Counted from the stretch's first letter, positions 49,013 to 58,131 are shown. The stretch: DNA of 64,000 nt from Noviherbaspirillum sedimenti (GCF_003590835.1 NZ_QYUQ01000002.1:1-64000), one strand, 5' to 3'. The notes: generated by a model not told the origin, from the sequence alone. Numbers and translations are program-made.

Positions 49013-50371
49013 TCACTTGAATTGATTCTCCTTCCATGCCGCAAACTCGGACGGTCTCAGCCCGTAACGCGCCAGCACGCCCTCGTGCAATCGCCGCAAC
49101 TCTTCCACGATCAATGCCTGCATGCTGCCACGCTCGGCCTCGGGCACAGTGGTGTCCACGGCGCGCCGGATGATGGCGAGCGCATCGCCTCCCGGTTGCG
49201 TCACCACTTCCCGGATCGTTTGCTTGATGAGATCCCGCCAGGCAAGGCGAAGCGGATCGGGTTCCGCCAACTCCTGCCTGATGGCCCGATATTCCTGCGC
49301 CGAGCGTTCATAGGCCCAGACGTACAGGTCGCGCAATAGTTCCACCCTGGTCAATTCATACACGCCGAGGATGGCGCGGCTGTAGGCCTGCTCCGGCACA
49401 TCGAGGAAGGTCAGCGGGCACAGGTTGGCGCGAAAAAGCGGCAGATTGGCGGCGAGCCGCGAAGTACGTTTGTTGATGTCGGCAAAAGGCTGCAAATACG
49501 GCAGATGCACCATCATGAAGAAGGATTGTTCGAACGGGTCGACGATTCGGTTGGCCTTTTCAAGCAGTATATCCAACAGGTCGTCGAGTTGCTGGGGCGT
49601 CGACAGCGGCCGATAGACGCTCTTGCCGATATCCACGGCATGCTGGCGGATCCGGCCTTCGTCGGCCGGATTGGGCAGCAGGTTTTCCGCCAGCGCGCTG
49701 TGCAGGTTCATCACCGTGTAGCGGTTGAATTCGGCGGTGTCGATGTTGCCGACCAGCAGTTCGATTGCTGTCTTGTGGTTCAGGATCATCTGCGTTTCGA
49801 TGGTCGCCTTGCCTTGCGCCGCCTTGCCGTGTTCGATGAGTTCGCGGGTATCGATCCGGGAATAGGTATTTCCCTCCAGGTGACTCGACGCCCAGGACAG
49901 ATCGATCAGCAACCGGTTCAGGATGGCGCGGCTGTATGTGCCTGCCGGCGCCTCGGTCTGCGGCGTTTTCCCGATTTTATGCAGTTGCCGTCGCAGTGGC
50001 GCGGACAGATACCAGGTGTCGTTGGGTTGATAGGCGTCGAGAAATTCGCGCTGGTAGCCAACCGGCGTGCGCGCCTCGTGCGGCTGATCGATGTAGGCAA
50101 GAATGTCCCGGCTGTCGGCGGAAAGGGGAATGAAATTCGGGAAAGCATCGCCCCCGGAGCCCGACGTAATTTCAGGCGATGTGTGCGTTGCAAAATAGCG
50201 GCGGGCACGACCCGCGCCGCCAGGCCTTATTTTTCCTTCAGCAAGCAAACGACTGATCAGGCGCTGTGCCGTTCTGCGGGCCAAGCCGGGATGCAGCGGC
50301 AGCAACTCGGCGAGCGATAGCCCGGCAGGCGCTGCCTGAATATTTTGCAGGAGTTTGTCGATGGCTGACAT
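49013..50371 (-). CDS. Fic-domain protein with altered catalytic motif
   Basis: The 452-residue protein has an N-terminal winged-helix region (LSLAELLPLHPGLARRTAQR) and a Fic domain. The inhibitory helix motif is visible at S162-N168 (SHLEGN). The active loop reads Q294-P-F-A-D-I-N-K-R-T-S-R305, whereas active Fic AMP-transferases have H at the first position and G in place of I. The catalytic histidine is thus replaced by glutamine. AMPylation is doubtful and another role, such as regulation or a decayed toxin, is possible. Confidence 0.85.
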   Translation of the reverse strand: MSAIDKLLQNIQAAPAGLSLAELLPLHPGLARRTAQRLISRLLAEGKIRPGGAGRARRYFATHTSPEITSGSGGDAFPNFIPLSADSRDILAYIDQPHEARTPVGYQREFLDAYQPNDTWYLSAPLRRQLHKIGKTPQTEAPAGTYSRAILNRLLIDLSWASSHLEGNTYSRIDTRELIEHGKAAQGKATIETQMILNHKTAIELLVGNIDTAEFNRYTVMNLHSALAENLLPNPADEGRIRQHAVDIGKSVYRPLSTPQQLDDLLDILLEKANRIVDPFEQSFFMMVHLPYLQPFADINKRTSRLAANLPLFRANLCPLTFLDVPEQAYSRAILGVYELTRVELLRDLYVWAYERSAQEYRAIRQELAEPDPLRLAWRDLIKQTIREVVTQPGGDALAIIRRAVDTTVPEAERGSMQALIVEELRRLHEGVLARYGLRPSEFAAWKENQFK

Positions 50372-50553
50372 GGAGAGGGTGGCGCGATTTTATCGATAAT
50401 GGCGCGATTATGGCCTGATTTTCTAAATCGCGCCAAAATTTTGGCGCGATTTAGGCTGATTTCCTTGAACTGCGCCAAATTGCCGTCGTAGCGGCGTCCA
50501 TCCTTTTTCAGCAAGTTCTTCTGCTTCCAGCGTGAAAATGAGGGCATAAGTCA

Positions 50554-50733
50554 TTACGCTTTGGCAGGGGTTTTTTTGCCAGCAGTGGCTTTCTTGTGTT
50601 CGGCGGCGAGTCTGGAGCGCACCTGATCGACGGTAACGGCTCTTGATGGGTCTGCTTTCAGTGGGGTACTCGCCGGCTGCAACCTTGGATTTCACGACCT
50701 CGGCCATTTCAAGGTGATGTCGGCGCTGGGTTT
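50554..50733 (-). pseudogene. Frameshifted ParD-like antitoxin remnant
   Basis: The first frame gives HHLEMAEVVKSKVAAGEYP, a ribbon-helix-helix ParD-like start. After a frame change near 50660 the other frame continues ADPSRAVTVDQVRSRLAAEH and KKTPAKA to the stop at 50554-50556. This stop overlaps the ATG of a ParE-like start (MTYALIFTLEAEE) at 50552-50554. The parE frame loses its family resemblance after about 13 codons. This looks like a decayed parDE pair. Confidence 0.5.
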
Positions 50734-50737
50734 CAAA

Positions 50738-50800
50738 CTACCTGTTCCCTTGTGCGTGCTCCACCAGCAACACCTTCAAATGCTCGTTCTTGAGCGCGCG
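50738..50800 (-). pseudogene. Duplicated fragment of the recJ 3' end
   Basis: The minus-strand frame reads RALKNEHLKVLLVEHAQGNR and then a stop. It combines two parts of the RecJ C-terminus, LKEKHLKLLL and KVQLLVEHAQGE, with the segment between them deleted. The intact recJ end lies at 58664 in the same orientation, so this is a direct repeat about 7.9 kb away. A further short similarity to RecJ (LLKKDGRRYD) lies at about 50480-50520. Confidence 0.65.
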
Positions 50801-50924
50801 TAACTTTCCTATAGCAATTTTGGTTGTCTAATATGCAATTTTGGCGTAGCATGCCTTGTTGCAAATTGATCAACATTTGCTCTTAACTCTCGACATTAAA
50901 ACGAACGCGTCGCTAAAGGATGCC

Positions 50925-53669
50925 ATGGATCTCAAAGACATCATGCTGGCCAGGTCAGGATTGACCGAAACCAATCGTCCCATTCGATTGCGTCTATCTC
51001 ATGCAGATGGTGTCCTGGAGGACATGCTTCTGATCAAGCACGTGTCCGGCACGGAAACCATCAATGGCGGACTTGAGTATCGCTTGTTGTGCGTGTCTGC
51101 TCGCGGCGACCTGCCGCTCAAGGACTTCATGGCAATCCCGGTGGAAATCCAGTTCGTCACGGATAGGGGCGCCTTGCGCTCCGTGTGCGGCTTGATCAGC
51201 CAGGCTTTTGCCGGACACCATGATGGCGGGCTGGCATCGTATCAACTGGTCATTCGCGACGCCCTGGCTTTGATGGAACAGCGCGTCAATACCCGCGTGT
51301 TTCGCAACCTGAATGAACTGGATATTTCCAAAGTTATTCTGGACGAGTGGAAGCAAACCAGTCCGATCCTGGCCAATGCATTTGATATTGACTGGAACTG
51401 CCTTTCCGGAACTTATCCTGCCCGTGAATTCACGATGCAGCATAATGAATCTGACAGCCAGTTTCTGCGGCGGCTCTGGAAGCGACAGGGCATTGCATGG
51501 TTTATCCGGCCTGGCAAATCCGCAGAACCTGGGTCCAGCGATTTTCCATCGCATACCCTTGTGCTGGCTGACAATACGGAGGCCTATCAGCAGAATGCCG
51601 CCGGCACCGTTCGCTACCATCAGGATAGCAGCACGGAACAGCGCGATACGGTCACCAGCTGGAATGCCATGCGTTCCCTGCGCCCTGGCGTCGTTACCCG
51701 CCATAGCTGGGATTATGCCAAAGCTGGATTGATGGAGACTTCAGCGCCGTCCCGGATGCATCAGGGCAGCGCCGGCGACCAGATGGCGGCCAGTCTGGAA
51801 GACTATGCGATCGATGTTCCCCACGTCGCTGAAAACAGCGATGATTATGATCGTCTGGGCGAATTGCGCATGCTCCGCCATGAGCTTGAATCCAAGTGTT
51901 TTCATGGCGAAGGCAGCGTGCGTGACCTGTGCGTGGGGCAATGGATAGGACTGGCTGGTCATCCGGACATTGATGGTCATGCGCCACATGAGCGAGAGTT
52001 CGTCATTACCAGTATCGAGGTGGATGCCGATAACAATCTGCCCAAGGAGATTGCTGACCATGCGCAGCGCCTGTTCTCGCGTGAAGCGGGGTGGCTGCAG
52101 GACTTTCCCGGTGCGCTGGGCAAGGCCAGCGCCGAGCGGGGTGCGCGCTACACCAACCGTTTTTCCTGTGTGCGCCGGGGCATACCGATTGTGCCGGCAT
52201 TCGATCCTGCCATCGATTTGCCGCGGACGCGAATCCAGAGCGCCATTGTGGTGGGACCCGCAGACGAAGAGGTGCACTGCGACGAGTATGGCCGGGTCAA
52301 GATCCGGTTTCCCGGCACGCGCGCATCCAACCATGAGCACGCCCAAGGTGCCGGTGCCAGCAATTCCGGCCGCGACTCGGCATGGGTGCGGGTGGCCAGT
52401 ACCTGGGCAAGCAGTCAATGGGGCAGCTTCACCCTGCCAAGGATCGGTGACGAGGTGCTGGTGGATTTTCTGGGCGGCGATCCAGACAAACCCATCATCG
52501 TCGGCCAGGTCTATAACGGCAAAGCGCCCCCGCCAAACTTTACGCATACCGGAACCTTGCCGGAGAATCGGTATGTCTCGGGCATCAAGAGCAAAGAGGT
52601 GCGCGGTCGCCGCTACAACCAGTTGCGGCTGGACGATACGCCCGGCCAGATCAGTGCCCAGCTCGCTTCCGAGCATGGCCATACGCAACTGAACCTTGGC
52701 TATCTGACACAGCCGCGCGTCGATGGCGCGGGCGCGCCGAGAGGGGAGGGCGCAGAGTTGCGCACGGATGGGGCGCTGGCGCTGCGCTCCGCCAAACTGA
52801 TGCTGTTGTCCACACAAGCCATGCAGGAAGCGCAGGGCAGGCAGCTGGAACGTCAGGTGATGCTTACCGCGCTGGAAAGCTCGCATGGATTGCTTGAAGA
52901 GCTGGGCAAGTATGCGGCAGAACACCATGCATTGCCGTTCGACGTGGAAGCGCACGGCAAGATCAACCAGCGTCTGGAAAAAGCCGAGCAGGGCAACAAT
53001 ACCGATCCGCAAGGCGGGACTGGCGGTGATCCTCTCATGGCGCTGTATGCGTCAGGCGGCTTTGCATTTGCGACGCCGTATTCCTCCGTTACCTACAGTG
53101 GCAAGCACCAAGACCTGGTGGCGCAGCAAAACGTCCAGCTGACGGCCGGTGAAAACTTCAACGTCAATGCCGGCAAAGGAATTTCCCTTTTTGCGCATCG
53201 CCAGGGCGTCAAGCTGATTGCGCATCGCGAAGATGTCGATATCCAGTCTCATCGGGACAGCATCAACCTGGCTGCGCAAAAGGATGTCCGGGTAAGCGCC
53301 AGCAGTGGCGAGGTCACCATTGCCGCTGACAAGCGCATCATGCTGGTTTGCGGTGGCGGGTACATCAAGATCGAAGGCGGCAACATCGAGCTTGGCTGCC
53401 CGGGGACCTTTACTGTCAAGGCCAGCCAGCATGCCTGGGCGGGGCCTTCCAGTGCCTCGCGGGAGATGCAGAAGTTCTCGGAAGGGGCGCTTGAGTTCAA
53501 TGATCGGTTCGTGCTGGCTGACATGCTGGGCGATCCGGTGGCCAACCGCAAGTATGAAATCAAGCGCGGTGATGGCTCAATTATTCGCGGCGTGACCAAT
53601 GAGCAGGGGCAGATTGAGCAGCAACAGAGCTTATTGAATGAACAGATTGAAATCAGGATTTTGGGATAA
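50925..53669 (+). CDS. vgrG: Type VI secretion spike protein VgrG
   Basis: VgrG forms the trimeric tip of the T6SS needle and carries effectors. The 914-residue protein has the gp27-like domain (residues 1-400), the gp5-like OB region (VVGPADEEVHCDEYGRVKIR, WVRVASTWAS, RIGDEVLVDFLGGDPD), a DUF2345 needle (about 690-840), and a short C-terminal extension (RFVLADMLGDPVANRKYEIK) likely to bind the effector. I chose the ATG at 50925 behind AAGGA; the frame is open from TTG 50856. The lipase gene starts 2 bp after its stop. Confidence 0.93.
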   Translation: MDLKDIMLARSGLTETNRPIRLRLSHADGVLEDMLLIKHVSGTETINGGLEYRLLCVSARGDLPLKDFMAIPVEIQFVTDRGALRSVCGLISQAFAGHHDGGLASYQLVIRDALALMEQRVNTRVFRNLNELDISKVILDEWKQTSPILANAFDIDWNCLSGTYPAREFTMQHNESDSQFLRRLWKRQGIAWFIRPGKSAEPGSSDFPSHTLVLADNTEAYQQNAAGTVRYHQDSSTEQRDTVTSWNAMRSLRPGVVTRHSWDYAKAGLMETSAPSRMHQGSAGDQMAASLEDYAIDVPHVAENSDDYDRLGELRMLRHELESKCFHGEGSVRDLCVGQWIGLAGHPDIDGHAPHEREFVITSIEVDADNNLPKEIADHAQRLFSREAGWLQDFPGALGKASAERGARYTNRFSCVRRGIPIVPAFDPAIDLPRTRIQSAIVVGPADEEVHCDEYGRVKIRFPGTRASNHEHAQGAGASNSGRDSAWVRVASTWASSQWGSFTLPRIGDEVLVDFLGGDPDKPIIVGQVYNGKAPPPNFTHTGTLPENRYVSGIKSKEVRGRRYNQLRLDDTPGQISAQLASEHGHTQLNLGYLTQPRVDGAGAPRGEGAELRTDGALALRSAKLMLLSTQAMQEAQGRQLERQVMLTALESSHGLLEELGKYAAEHHALPFDVEAHGKINQRLEKAEQGNNTDPQGGTGGDPLMALYASGGFAFATPYSSVTYSGKHQDLVAQQNVQLTAGENFNVNAGKGISLFAHRQGVKLIAHREDVDIQSHRDSINLAAQKDVRVSASSGEVTIAADKRIMLVCGGGYIKIEGGNIELGCPGTFTVKASQHAWAGPSSASREMQKFSEGALEFNDRFVLADMLGDPVANRKYEIKRGDGSIIRGVTNEQGQIEQQQSLLNEQIEIRILG

Positions 53670-53671
53670 TT

Positions 53672-55348
53672 ATGAGCGATCACATTCCTTATAAAGATGA
53701 GAGATCAGACCCGTTGCGTCTTGTTGAAGTCAAGGATGAAGGAACCGGAAGCGATGTCGTTCGATGGTCTTTGACGAACCGGAATTTAAATGATCCGGTT
53801 GTCATTACGGTCAGGCCGACCACAGTCCTTCCCATTATTTTTGTCCCAGGCATCATGGGCTCCAACCTCGCATTGATTAATGCTGTGGGTAAAAAAAGCG
53901 CTGGCGCACCTGTGTGGGTATTCAATAGTGGTGGCGGTATGGCGTGGGACTGGACTTCCCTCAATCCGGCCGAGCGTCAGAGGCTCCTTGATCCAGCCAA
54001 TACCCGAGTTTATGCAGGCGGCGATGTGCCAGACAGCATGGATGCCATTGGAGATGCAAGTGCCATTCGCAACAATCGATTCTGGGGCGAGGTCGGCGCC
54101 GGAAGTTACGAAGAGTTTTTGGTCTGGCTTTCAGACGCACTGAACACCAAGCGAGGCATCCTTTTTACGCAAAAGCCATTGATTGATAAAAATTTCACGA
54201 AAGATTGGGGACCTGTAAGTGGCGGTTTTATCAAAACAGAGAAGGACGATGTCGATCACGCTACAAAAATCAGTTTCCCTGTTTATGCATGTGGTTATAA
54301 CTGGCTACAGTCCAATTTTGAATCTGCAAAAATCTTACAAAAGCGCATCGCTCATGTCATCAAGGTAAATAATGGTCCTTCAAGAAAATGTGAAAAGGTG
54401 ATTTTGGTCACCCACTCAATGGGCGGATTGGTAGCCCGGGCTTGTTCTGAATTGCTAGGCATGCAGGACAAGATTGCTGGCATTGTGCATGGTGTCATGC
54501 CCGCTACTGGCGCTGGCGTTGCATATAAACGTGTTCGAGCCGGCAGCGAAGGAACCGCGCAGTTGGTGCTGGGCAGGAATGCAGAAGCAGTCAGTGCAGT
54601 GTTTGCCAATGCGCCTGGAGCATTGCAGTTATTACCCAGTCACACTTATCCGTCAGAGTGGCTTCAGCTAGGCGTCAATACTGGCAAGAACTTCAAAAAG
54701 CTGCATGCAGTACCGGCAGCTGACAAAAACCCCTATGACGAGATTTACCTCAAGCGAGGCGAATGGTGGTCGCTGATGCGCGAGGAGCTGATTAATCCGG
54801 CTGGCGTCAGTACGCACCGCGGTTGGGCTGATTATGCAGGCAACGTTGAAACAGCCAGAAAGTTCCATAATAAACTGGCGCCGCCTGAACTTTTAAAGGG
54901 AAAGTATCACCCTGTTACCTATTCGCTGTATGGTTGTGGTGACGACGATAGTGACGAGAGGACTTGGGGTAATGTGCGATGGGAGTGCGAAGGCGCTTAT
55001 CGTATAGATCATGCTTACCGCATGGACAATCCGTTTTCGAACAAGGTACCAACCGATTTATCCAAAGCAAAGATGCTGAATGAATTGCGTGTTACGAACG
55101 ACGATGGAAATGGTGGAATAAGCATGGTGCAAGGTAAGATGATGTGGAATTTTGAATTATCCGGTAAGGATAGCGGTGGAGATGGCACAGTCCCTACATG
55201 TTCAGGATCGGCGGCTAATGCCGGTAGTTTGAAGTCTTATGCGTTGACCGGAATTGAACATGAGCCCGCCTACCGAAACAGCCATTTTCAGCTGGCTACA
55301 CTGCACTCCATTTTAAAAATCGCTCGTAGAGTTAGGGTTCTTGCATGA
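53672..55348 (+). CDS. T6SS phospholipase/lipase effector, Tle class
   Basis: The 558-residue alpha/beta hydrolase has the oxyanion-type VPGIMGSNL near the start and the nucleophile elbow THSMGGLVA (GxSxG type). A likely acid residue lies in SGGDGTVP and a histidine in GIEHEPAY or NSHFQLATLH. The LCAT-like layout and its place between vgrG and an immunity-like gene mark it as a membrane-attacking effector delivered by this VgrG. The downstream partner resembles Tli4, so a Tle4-like class is the best guess. Confidence 0.8.
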   Translation: MSDHIPYKDERSDPLRLVEVKDEGTGSDVVRWSLTNRNLNDPVVITVRPTTVLPIIFVPGIMGSNLALINAVGKKSAGAPVWVFNSGGGMAWDWTSLNPAERQRLLDPANTRVYAGGDVPDSMDAIGDASAIRNNRFWGEVGAGSYEEFLVWLSDALNTKRGILFTQKPLIDKNFTKDWGPVSGGFIKTEKDDVDHATKISFPVYACGYNWLQSNFESAKILQKRIAHVIKVNNGPSRKCEKVILVTHSMGGLVARACSELLGMQDKIAGIVHGVMPATGAGVAYKRVRAGSEGTAQLVLGRNAEAVSAVFANAPGALQLLPSHTYPSEWLQLGVNTGKNFKKLHAVPAADKNPYDEIYLKRGEWWSLMREELINPAGVSTHRGWADYAGNVETARKFHNKLAPPELLKGKYHPVTYSLYGCGDDDSDERTWGNVRWECEGAYRIDHAYRMDNPFSNKVPTDLSKAKMLNELRVTNDDGNGGISMVQGKMMWNFELSGKDSGGDGTVPTCSGSAANAGSLKSYALTGIEHEPAYRNSHFQLATLHSILKIARRVRVLA

Positions 55349-56382
55349 CGAAAATTTCAAGGAATGTGTTGATTATCTTCGGCGTACTCGCCGTTGTTAC
55401 GACAGTACTATTTCGCATTAATACTTTTTCAGCCACCGCAAACGCCCAAGAGAAAAAAAATATGGAACCGTATACCCAAAACATGAAGAAGCAATGTTAC
55501 GGCCGGTTTTTGGTCGACATCCCGCAGCAGAGTAAGGAGGGCGGAAAGGGGACTTACGAATTTGGATTTGCTAATATTTCTGTAGGGCGGCACGAAAAAA
55601 CCATGCCACATTTTCAGGCGTACGCTACCAGTATCAAGGAAAGCTATGCAGCGCAACGTACCTTGGAAAACGCGCCCAGACTGGTGCATGCCGAAACTAT
55701 ATCGGACGATGCTAGATTCATTGCCTACTATGATGATGACTTCGGCATCGTATTCAAAACGCTCGGTCTAGTAAAGAAAGAGAATATCCTTTTTAAGGTG
55801 GAGGCTCATGGATCGGAGAAGCCCGAGCTTGAGGCGTTCTCTCAGAACCTGCAGAATCTCATTCCCCACCTGAAGCCGCGTGCCAATAACGAGATTCCTA
55901 CTGGCCCAGGATTTTGTATGGATGGCGCCATCATTACAACGCAGCACAAGAAGGGCGAGTACTATTCTAGTGGATTCACGCTGCCGGAATTTCCTGAACT
56001 TTATTTCGGATTCAGCACCAACGTTAATGGTGACAAGGTTGACCCAGGAATTATTGACCGTGAAGCAAATATCATCAAAGACCTTGGCGGATTTATTACC
56101 CAAATTAAAACCATTAGAAAAGGTCGCCGGATGATCAATGGCATGGAAGCTCAGGAATGGCTTACCCGTCTGCCACCCGGCGATACCCATGAATACTCTT
56201 TTGAACTCGACATTGTAGGTAAGCCGAATTCCATTTCGGAATCGCGCATTTCTGTTGGCATGCGTTTGACAGGGAGTCAAGTGGGAAACAAGAGAGAACC
56301 TGTAAAGATGACCGAGGCCGAAGCTCTGCTGCTGTGGGATGCAGTCACTAGCACGATCCGCCCGCGGCCAGGAGCGGTCTGA
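55345..56382 (+). CDS. Tli4-like T6SS immunity protein
   Basis: The 345-residue protein overlaps the lipase stop by 4 bp (ATGA). It has an N-terminal membrane anchor (NVLIIFGVLAVVTTVLF) and faces the periplasm, as expected for immunity against lipase effectors. YGRFLVDIP in the N-terminal part and the later GFCMDGAIIT segment match the two-domain Tli4 pattern. Base composition is more AT-rich than that of the neighbouring core genes, which fits horizontal transfer with the effector. Confidence 0.75.
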   Translation: MTKISRNVLIIFGVLAVVTTVLFRINTFSATANAQEKKNMEPYTQNMKKQCYGRFLVDIPQQSKEGGKGTYEFGFANISVGRHEKTMPHFQAYATSIKESYAAQRTLENAPRLVHAETISDDARFIAYYDDDFGIVFKTLGLVKKENILFKVEAHGSEKPELEAFSQNLQNLIPHLKPRANNEIPTGPGFCMDGAIITTQHKKGEYYSSGFTLPEFPELYFGFSTNVNGDKVDPGIIDREANIIKDLGGFITQIKTIRKGRRMINGMEAQEWLTRLPPGDTHEYSFELDIVGKPNSISESRISVGMRLTGSQVGNKREPVKMTEAEALLLWDAVTSTIRPRPGAV

Positions 56383-56384
56383 GC

Positions 56385-56648
56385 ATGAAAGGTGTCATTC
56401 GCGTCGGCGATCCCACCAGCCATGGCGGCACGGTCGTCGCCGGCGCGCCGACAAAAACCGTCAACGGCATCCCGGTGGCGCGTGTCGGCGATGCCTGCAC
56501 CTGCCCCCGAAAAGGCCACTCGGGATGTGTTGTCGCGGAAGGCGATCCAACCGTGACGATCGACGGCATACCGGTGGCCTTCCATGGCCACAAAACGTCC
56601 TGTGGTGCCTCCCTGATTTCGACCATTCCAACATCCGGCAAGGGCTGA
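56385..56648 (+). CDS. PAAR-domain spike-tip protein
   Basis: The 87-residue PAAR protein sharpens the VgrG tip and binds zinc. PAAR motifs are visible (VIRVGDPTSHGGTVVAG and IPVARVGDACTCP), with later histidine and cysteine ligands (GHSGC and FHGHKTSCG). It starts 2 bp after the immunity gene. With vgrG, lipase and immunity genes it forms a complete cargo module lacking the sheath and baseplate genes. Confidence 0.93.
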   Translation: MKGVIRVGDPTSHGGTVVAGAPTKTVNGIPVARVGDACTCPRKGHSGCVVAEGDPTVTIDGIPVAFHGHKTSCGASLISTIPTSGKG

Positions 56649-56840
56649 TTCGCGTCCAGGCAAGTTGTCCAGGCCTGTGCATGGCGCTCGGTCAGCATCG
56701 CCTGCATGCGGCAGATATTTTCGACAGTAAGCTCGCGGTGCGCGCATTTGGCGTCATCGAGGTTGGGCAAGGATTACAGTAATGCGTAGAATCGCAGTGG
56801 TGTGTACACTTCCGGCCTATCGTTTTTATTTGCCTGAACC

Positions 56841-57650
56841 ATGACCATCACCATCAACGAAGACCTCCGTGCCTATATCGACCCGCTGACCGAAGACGAA
56901 TATGCTTCGCTGGAGCGCAGCCTGCTGGCGGAAGGCTGCCGCGATGCCCTGGTGCTATGGGGCGACCTGCTGGTGGACGGCCACAACCGCTACGGCATCT
57001 GCCAGAAGCACGGCATCCCTTTCAATACCATGCAGAACGAAACATTCAAGTCCATCGACGATGTGCACCTGTGGATGATCGACAATCATCTCGGGCGGCG
57101 CAGCGTGTCGGATTTTCAACGCGGCGTGCTGGCGTTGCGCAAGAAAGAAATCGTCTCGGCGCGCCTGGCAGAGGCACAAGCCCAGCAGCCACCCGCCAGG
57201 CCAGACGGTGCAGATACTGCCGCGAAGCCGCCAGTTGCGCCACCGTTGACACGCGAGGGCATTGCGCGCGCAGCCCGGGTGAGCAGCGCGACGCTGGGAC
57301 AGATCGAAAAAATCCAGAAAACGGCGACGCCCGAACTGGTCAACGCAGTCAAATCAGGCGATATTTCGATCAATGCTGCCGCTGTCGTCGCTTCCCTGCC
57401 GAGCGAGAAGCAGGTGGCGGCGGTTGCCGGCGGCAAGAAGGAACTGCGCCAGGTGGCGCGGCAGGTGCGCGAGAGCAGGTTGCCGCCCAAGCCGGAAGTC
57501 GAAGCCCCACCCAGCGATGCTACGCCAGAACAACTTGAAATTCATCGCCTGAAGCTGCAGGTGGCGGAACTTGCCGAAGAGCGCGATCAGTTGAAAAAGA
57601 AGGTGCAGCACTTGACCATTGCGCTGGCGGAGGCGCGTGGAGGGCAATAG
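56841..57650 (+). CDS. ParB-like/KorB-type DNA-binding protein
   Basis: The 269-residue protein has an N-terminal ParB-N/sulfiredoxin-like fold (DPLTEDEYASLERSLL, then GDLLVDGHNRYGICQKHG). A middle helix-turn-helix segment follows (TREGIARAARVSSATLGQIEK), and the C-terminus is a coiled coil (LEIHRLKLQVAELAEERDQLKKKV). It has no ParA partner nearby. Such orphan ParB-like proteins are common on plasmids and islands. It may mark a former mobile element or act as a regulator. Confidence 0.7.
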   Translation: MTITINEDLRAYIDPLTEDEYASLERSLLAEGCRDALVLWGDLLVDGHNRYGICQKHGIPFNTMQNETFKSIDDVHLWMIDNHLGRRSVSDFQRGVLALRKKEIVSARLAEAQAQQPPARPDGADTAAKPPVAPPLTREGIARAARVSSATLGQIEKIQKTATPELVNAVKSGDISINAAAVVASLPSEKQVAAVAGGKKELRQVARQVRESRLPPKPEVEAPPSDATPEQLEIHRLKLQVAELAEERDQLKKKVQHLTIALAEARGGQ

Positions 57651-57725
57651 TAGCCATGCGGGCATTCTCCGCATTTAATGCGGAGAATTGTGCCGTATTC
57701 GCCGCAGGCGCAACGCGGCCTTGGT

Positions 57726-57769
57726 AATGCAATTGCATTGACATGGTAATGCGATCGCATTACCATGTC
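57726..57769. promoter_or_regulatory. Two palindromic operators before prlF-yhaV
   Basis: A perfect 30 bp palindrome at 57740-57769 has the half-site GACATGGTAATGCGA. It is preceded directly by a perfect 14 bp palindrome at 57726-57739 (AATGCAATTGCATT). Both share the core AATGC-AT-GCATT pattern. They lie about 35-75 bp before the antitoxin ATG, where autorepression by the PrlF-YhaV complex is expected. Confidence 0.7.
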
Positions 57770-57801
57770 GGGTATTCTCTCCCATTTGTCCGGAGCCCCC
57801 C

Positions 57802-58131
57802 ATGGTTACCACTCTCGAAGTTGAATCTACCCTGACCGACCGTTACCAGACCACGGTGCCGGAGACTGTGCGCCGCGCCCTCCGGTTGGGCAAACGGGAC
57901 AGGATTCATTACTCCATTCGCTCCGGTGGCGAAGTCGTGCTGACGCGAGCCGCCGCATTCGAGGCAGACGACCCTGTGCTTGGACAATTCCTGGGCTTCC
58001 TTGCCCGTGACATCGTCAGCCATCCGGAGCGCGTGCAGGCAGTTGATGCCAGCCTGGTGCTGCGCCTTCAGTCGCTGGTTGGCGATATCGAGGTCGATTT
58101 CGATGCCCCCCTGTCGGCAGACGATGAATGA
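57802..58131 (+). CDS. prlF: PrlF-family antitoxin
   Basis: The 109-residue protein has an N-terminal AbrB/MazE-type swapped-hairpin DNA-binding region (ESTLTDRYQTTVPETVRRAL) and an acidic C-terminal tail (DIEVDFDAPLSADDE) that should bind the toxin. It matches the PrlF (SohA) group in length. Its stop overlaps the toxin start (ATGA), so the two are translationally coupled. Palindromic operators lie upstream. Confidence 0.88.
   Translation: MVTTLEVESTLTDRYQTTVPETVRRALRLGKRDRIHYSIRSGGEVVLTRAAAFEADDPVLGQFLGFLARDIVSHPERVQAVDASLVLRLQSLVGDIEVDFDAPLSADDE

Noticed and set aside
56649..56770. A minus-strand frame starting MPNLDDAKCAHRELTV after the PAAR gene
   Set aside because: It continues as antisense of the PAAR gene; the first 45 residues may be an old remnant but I cannot support a family.
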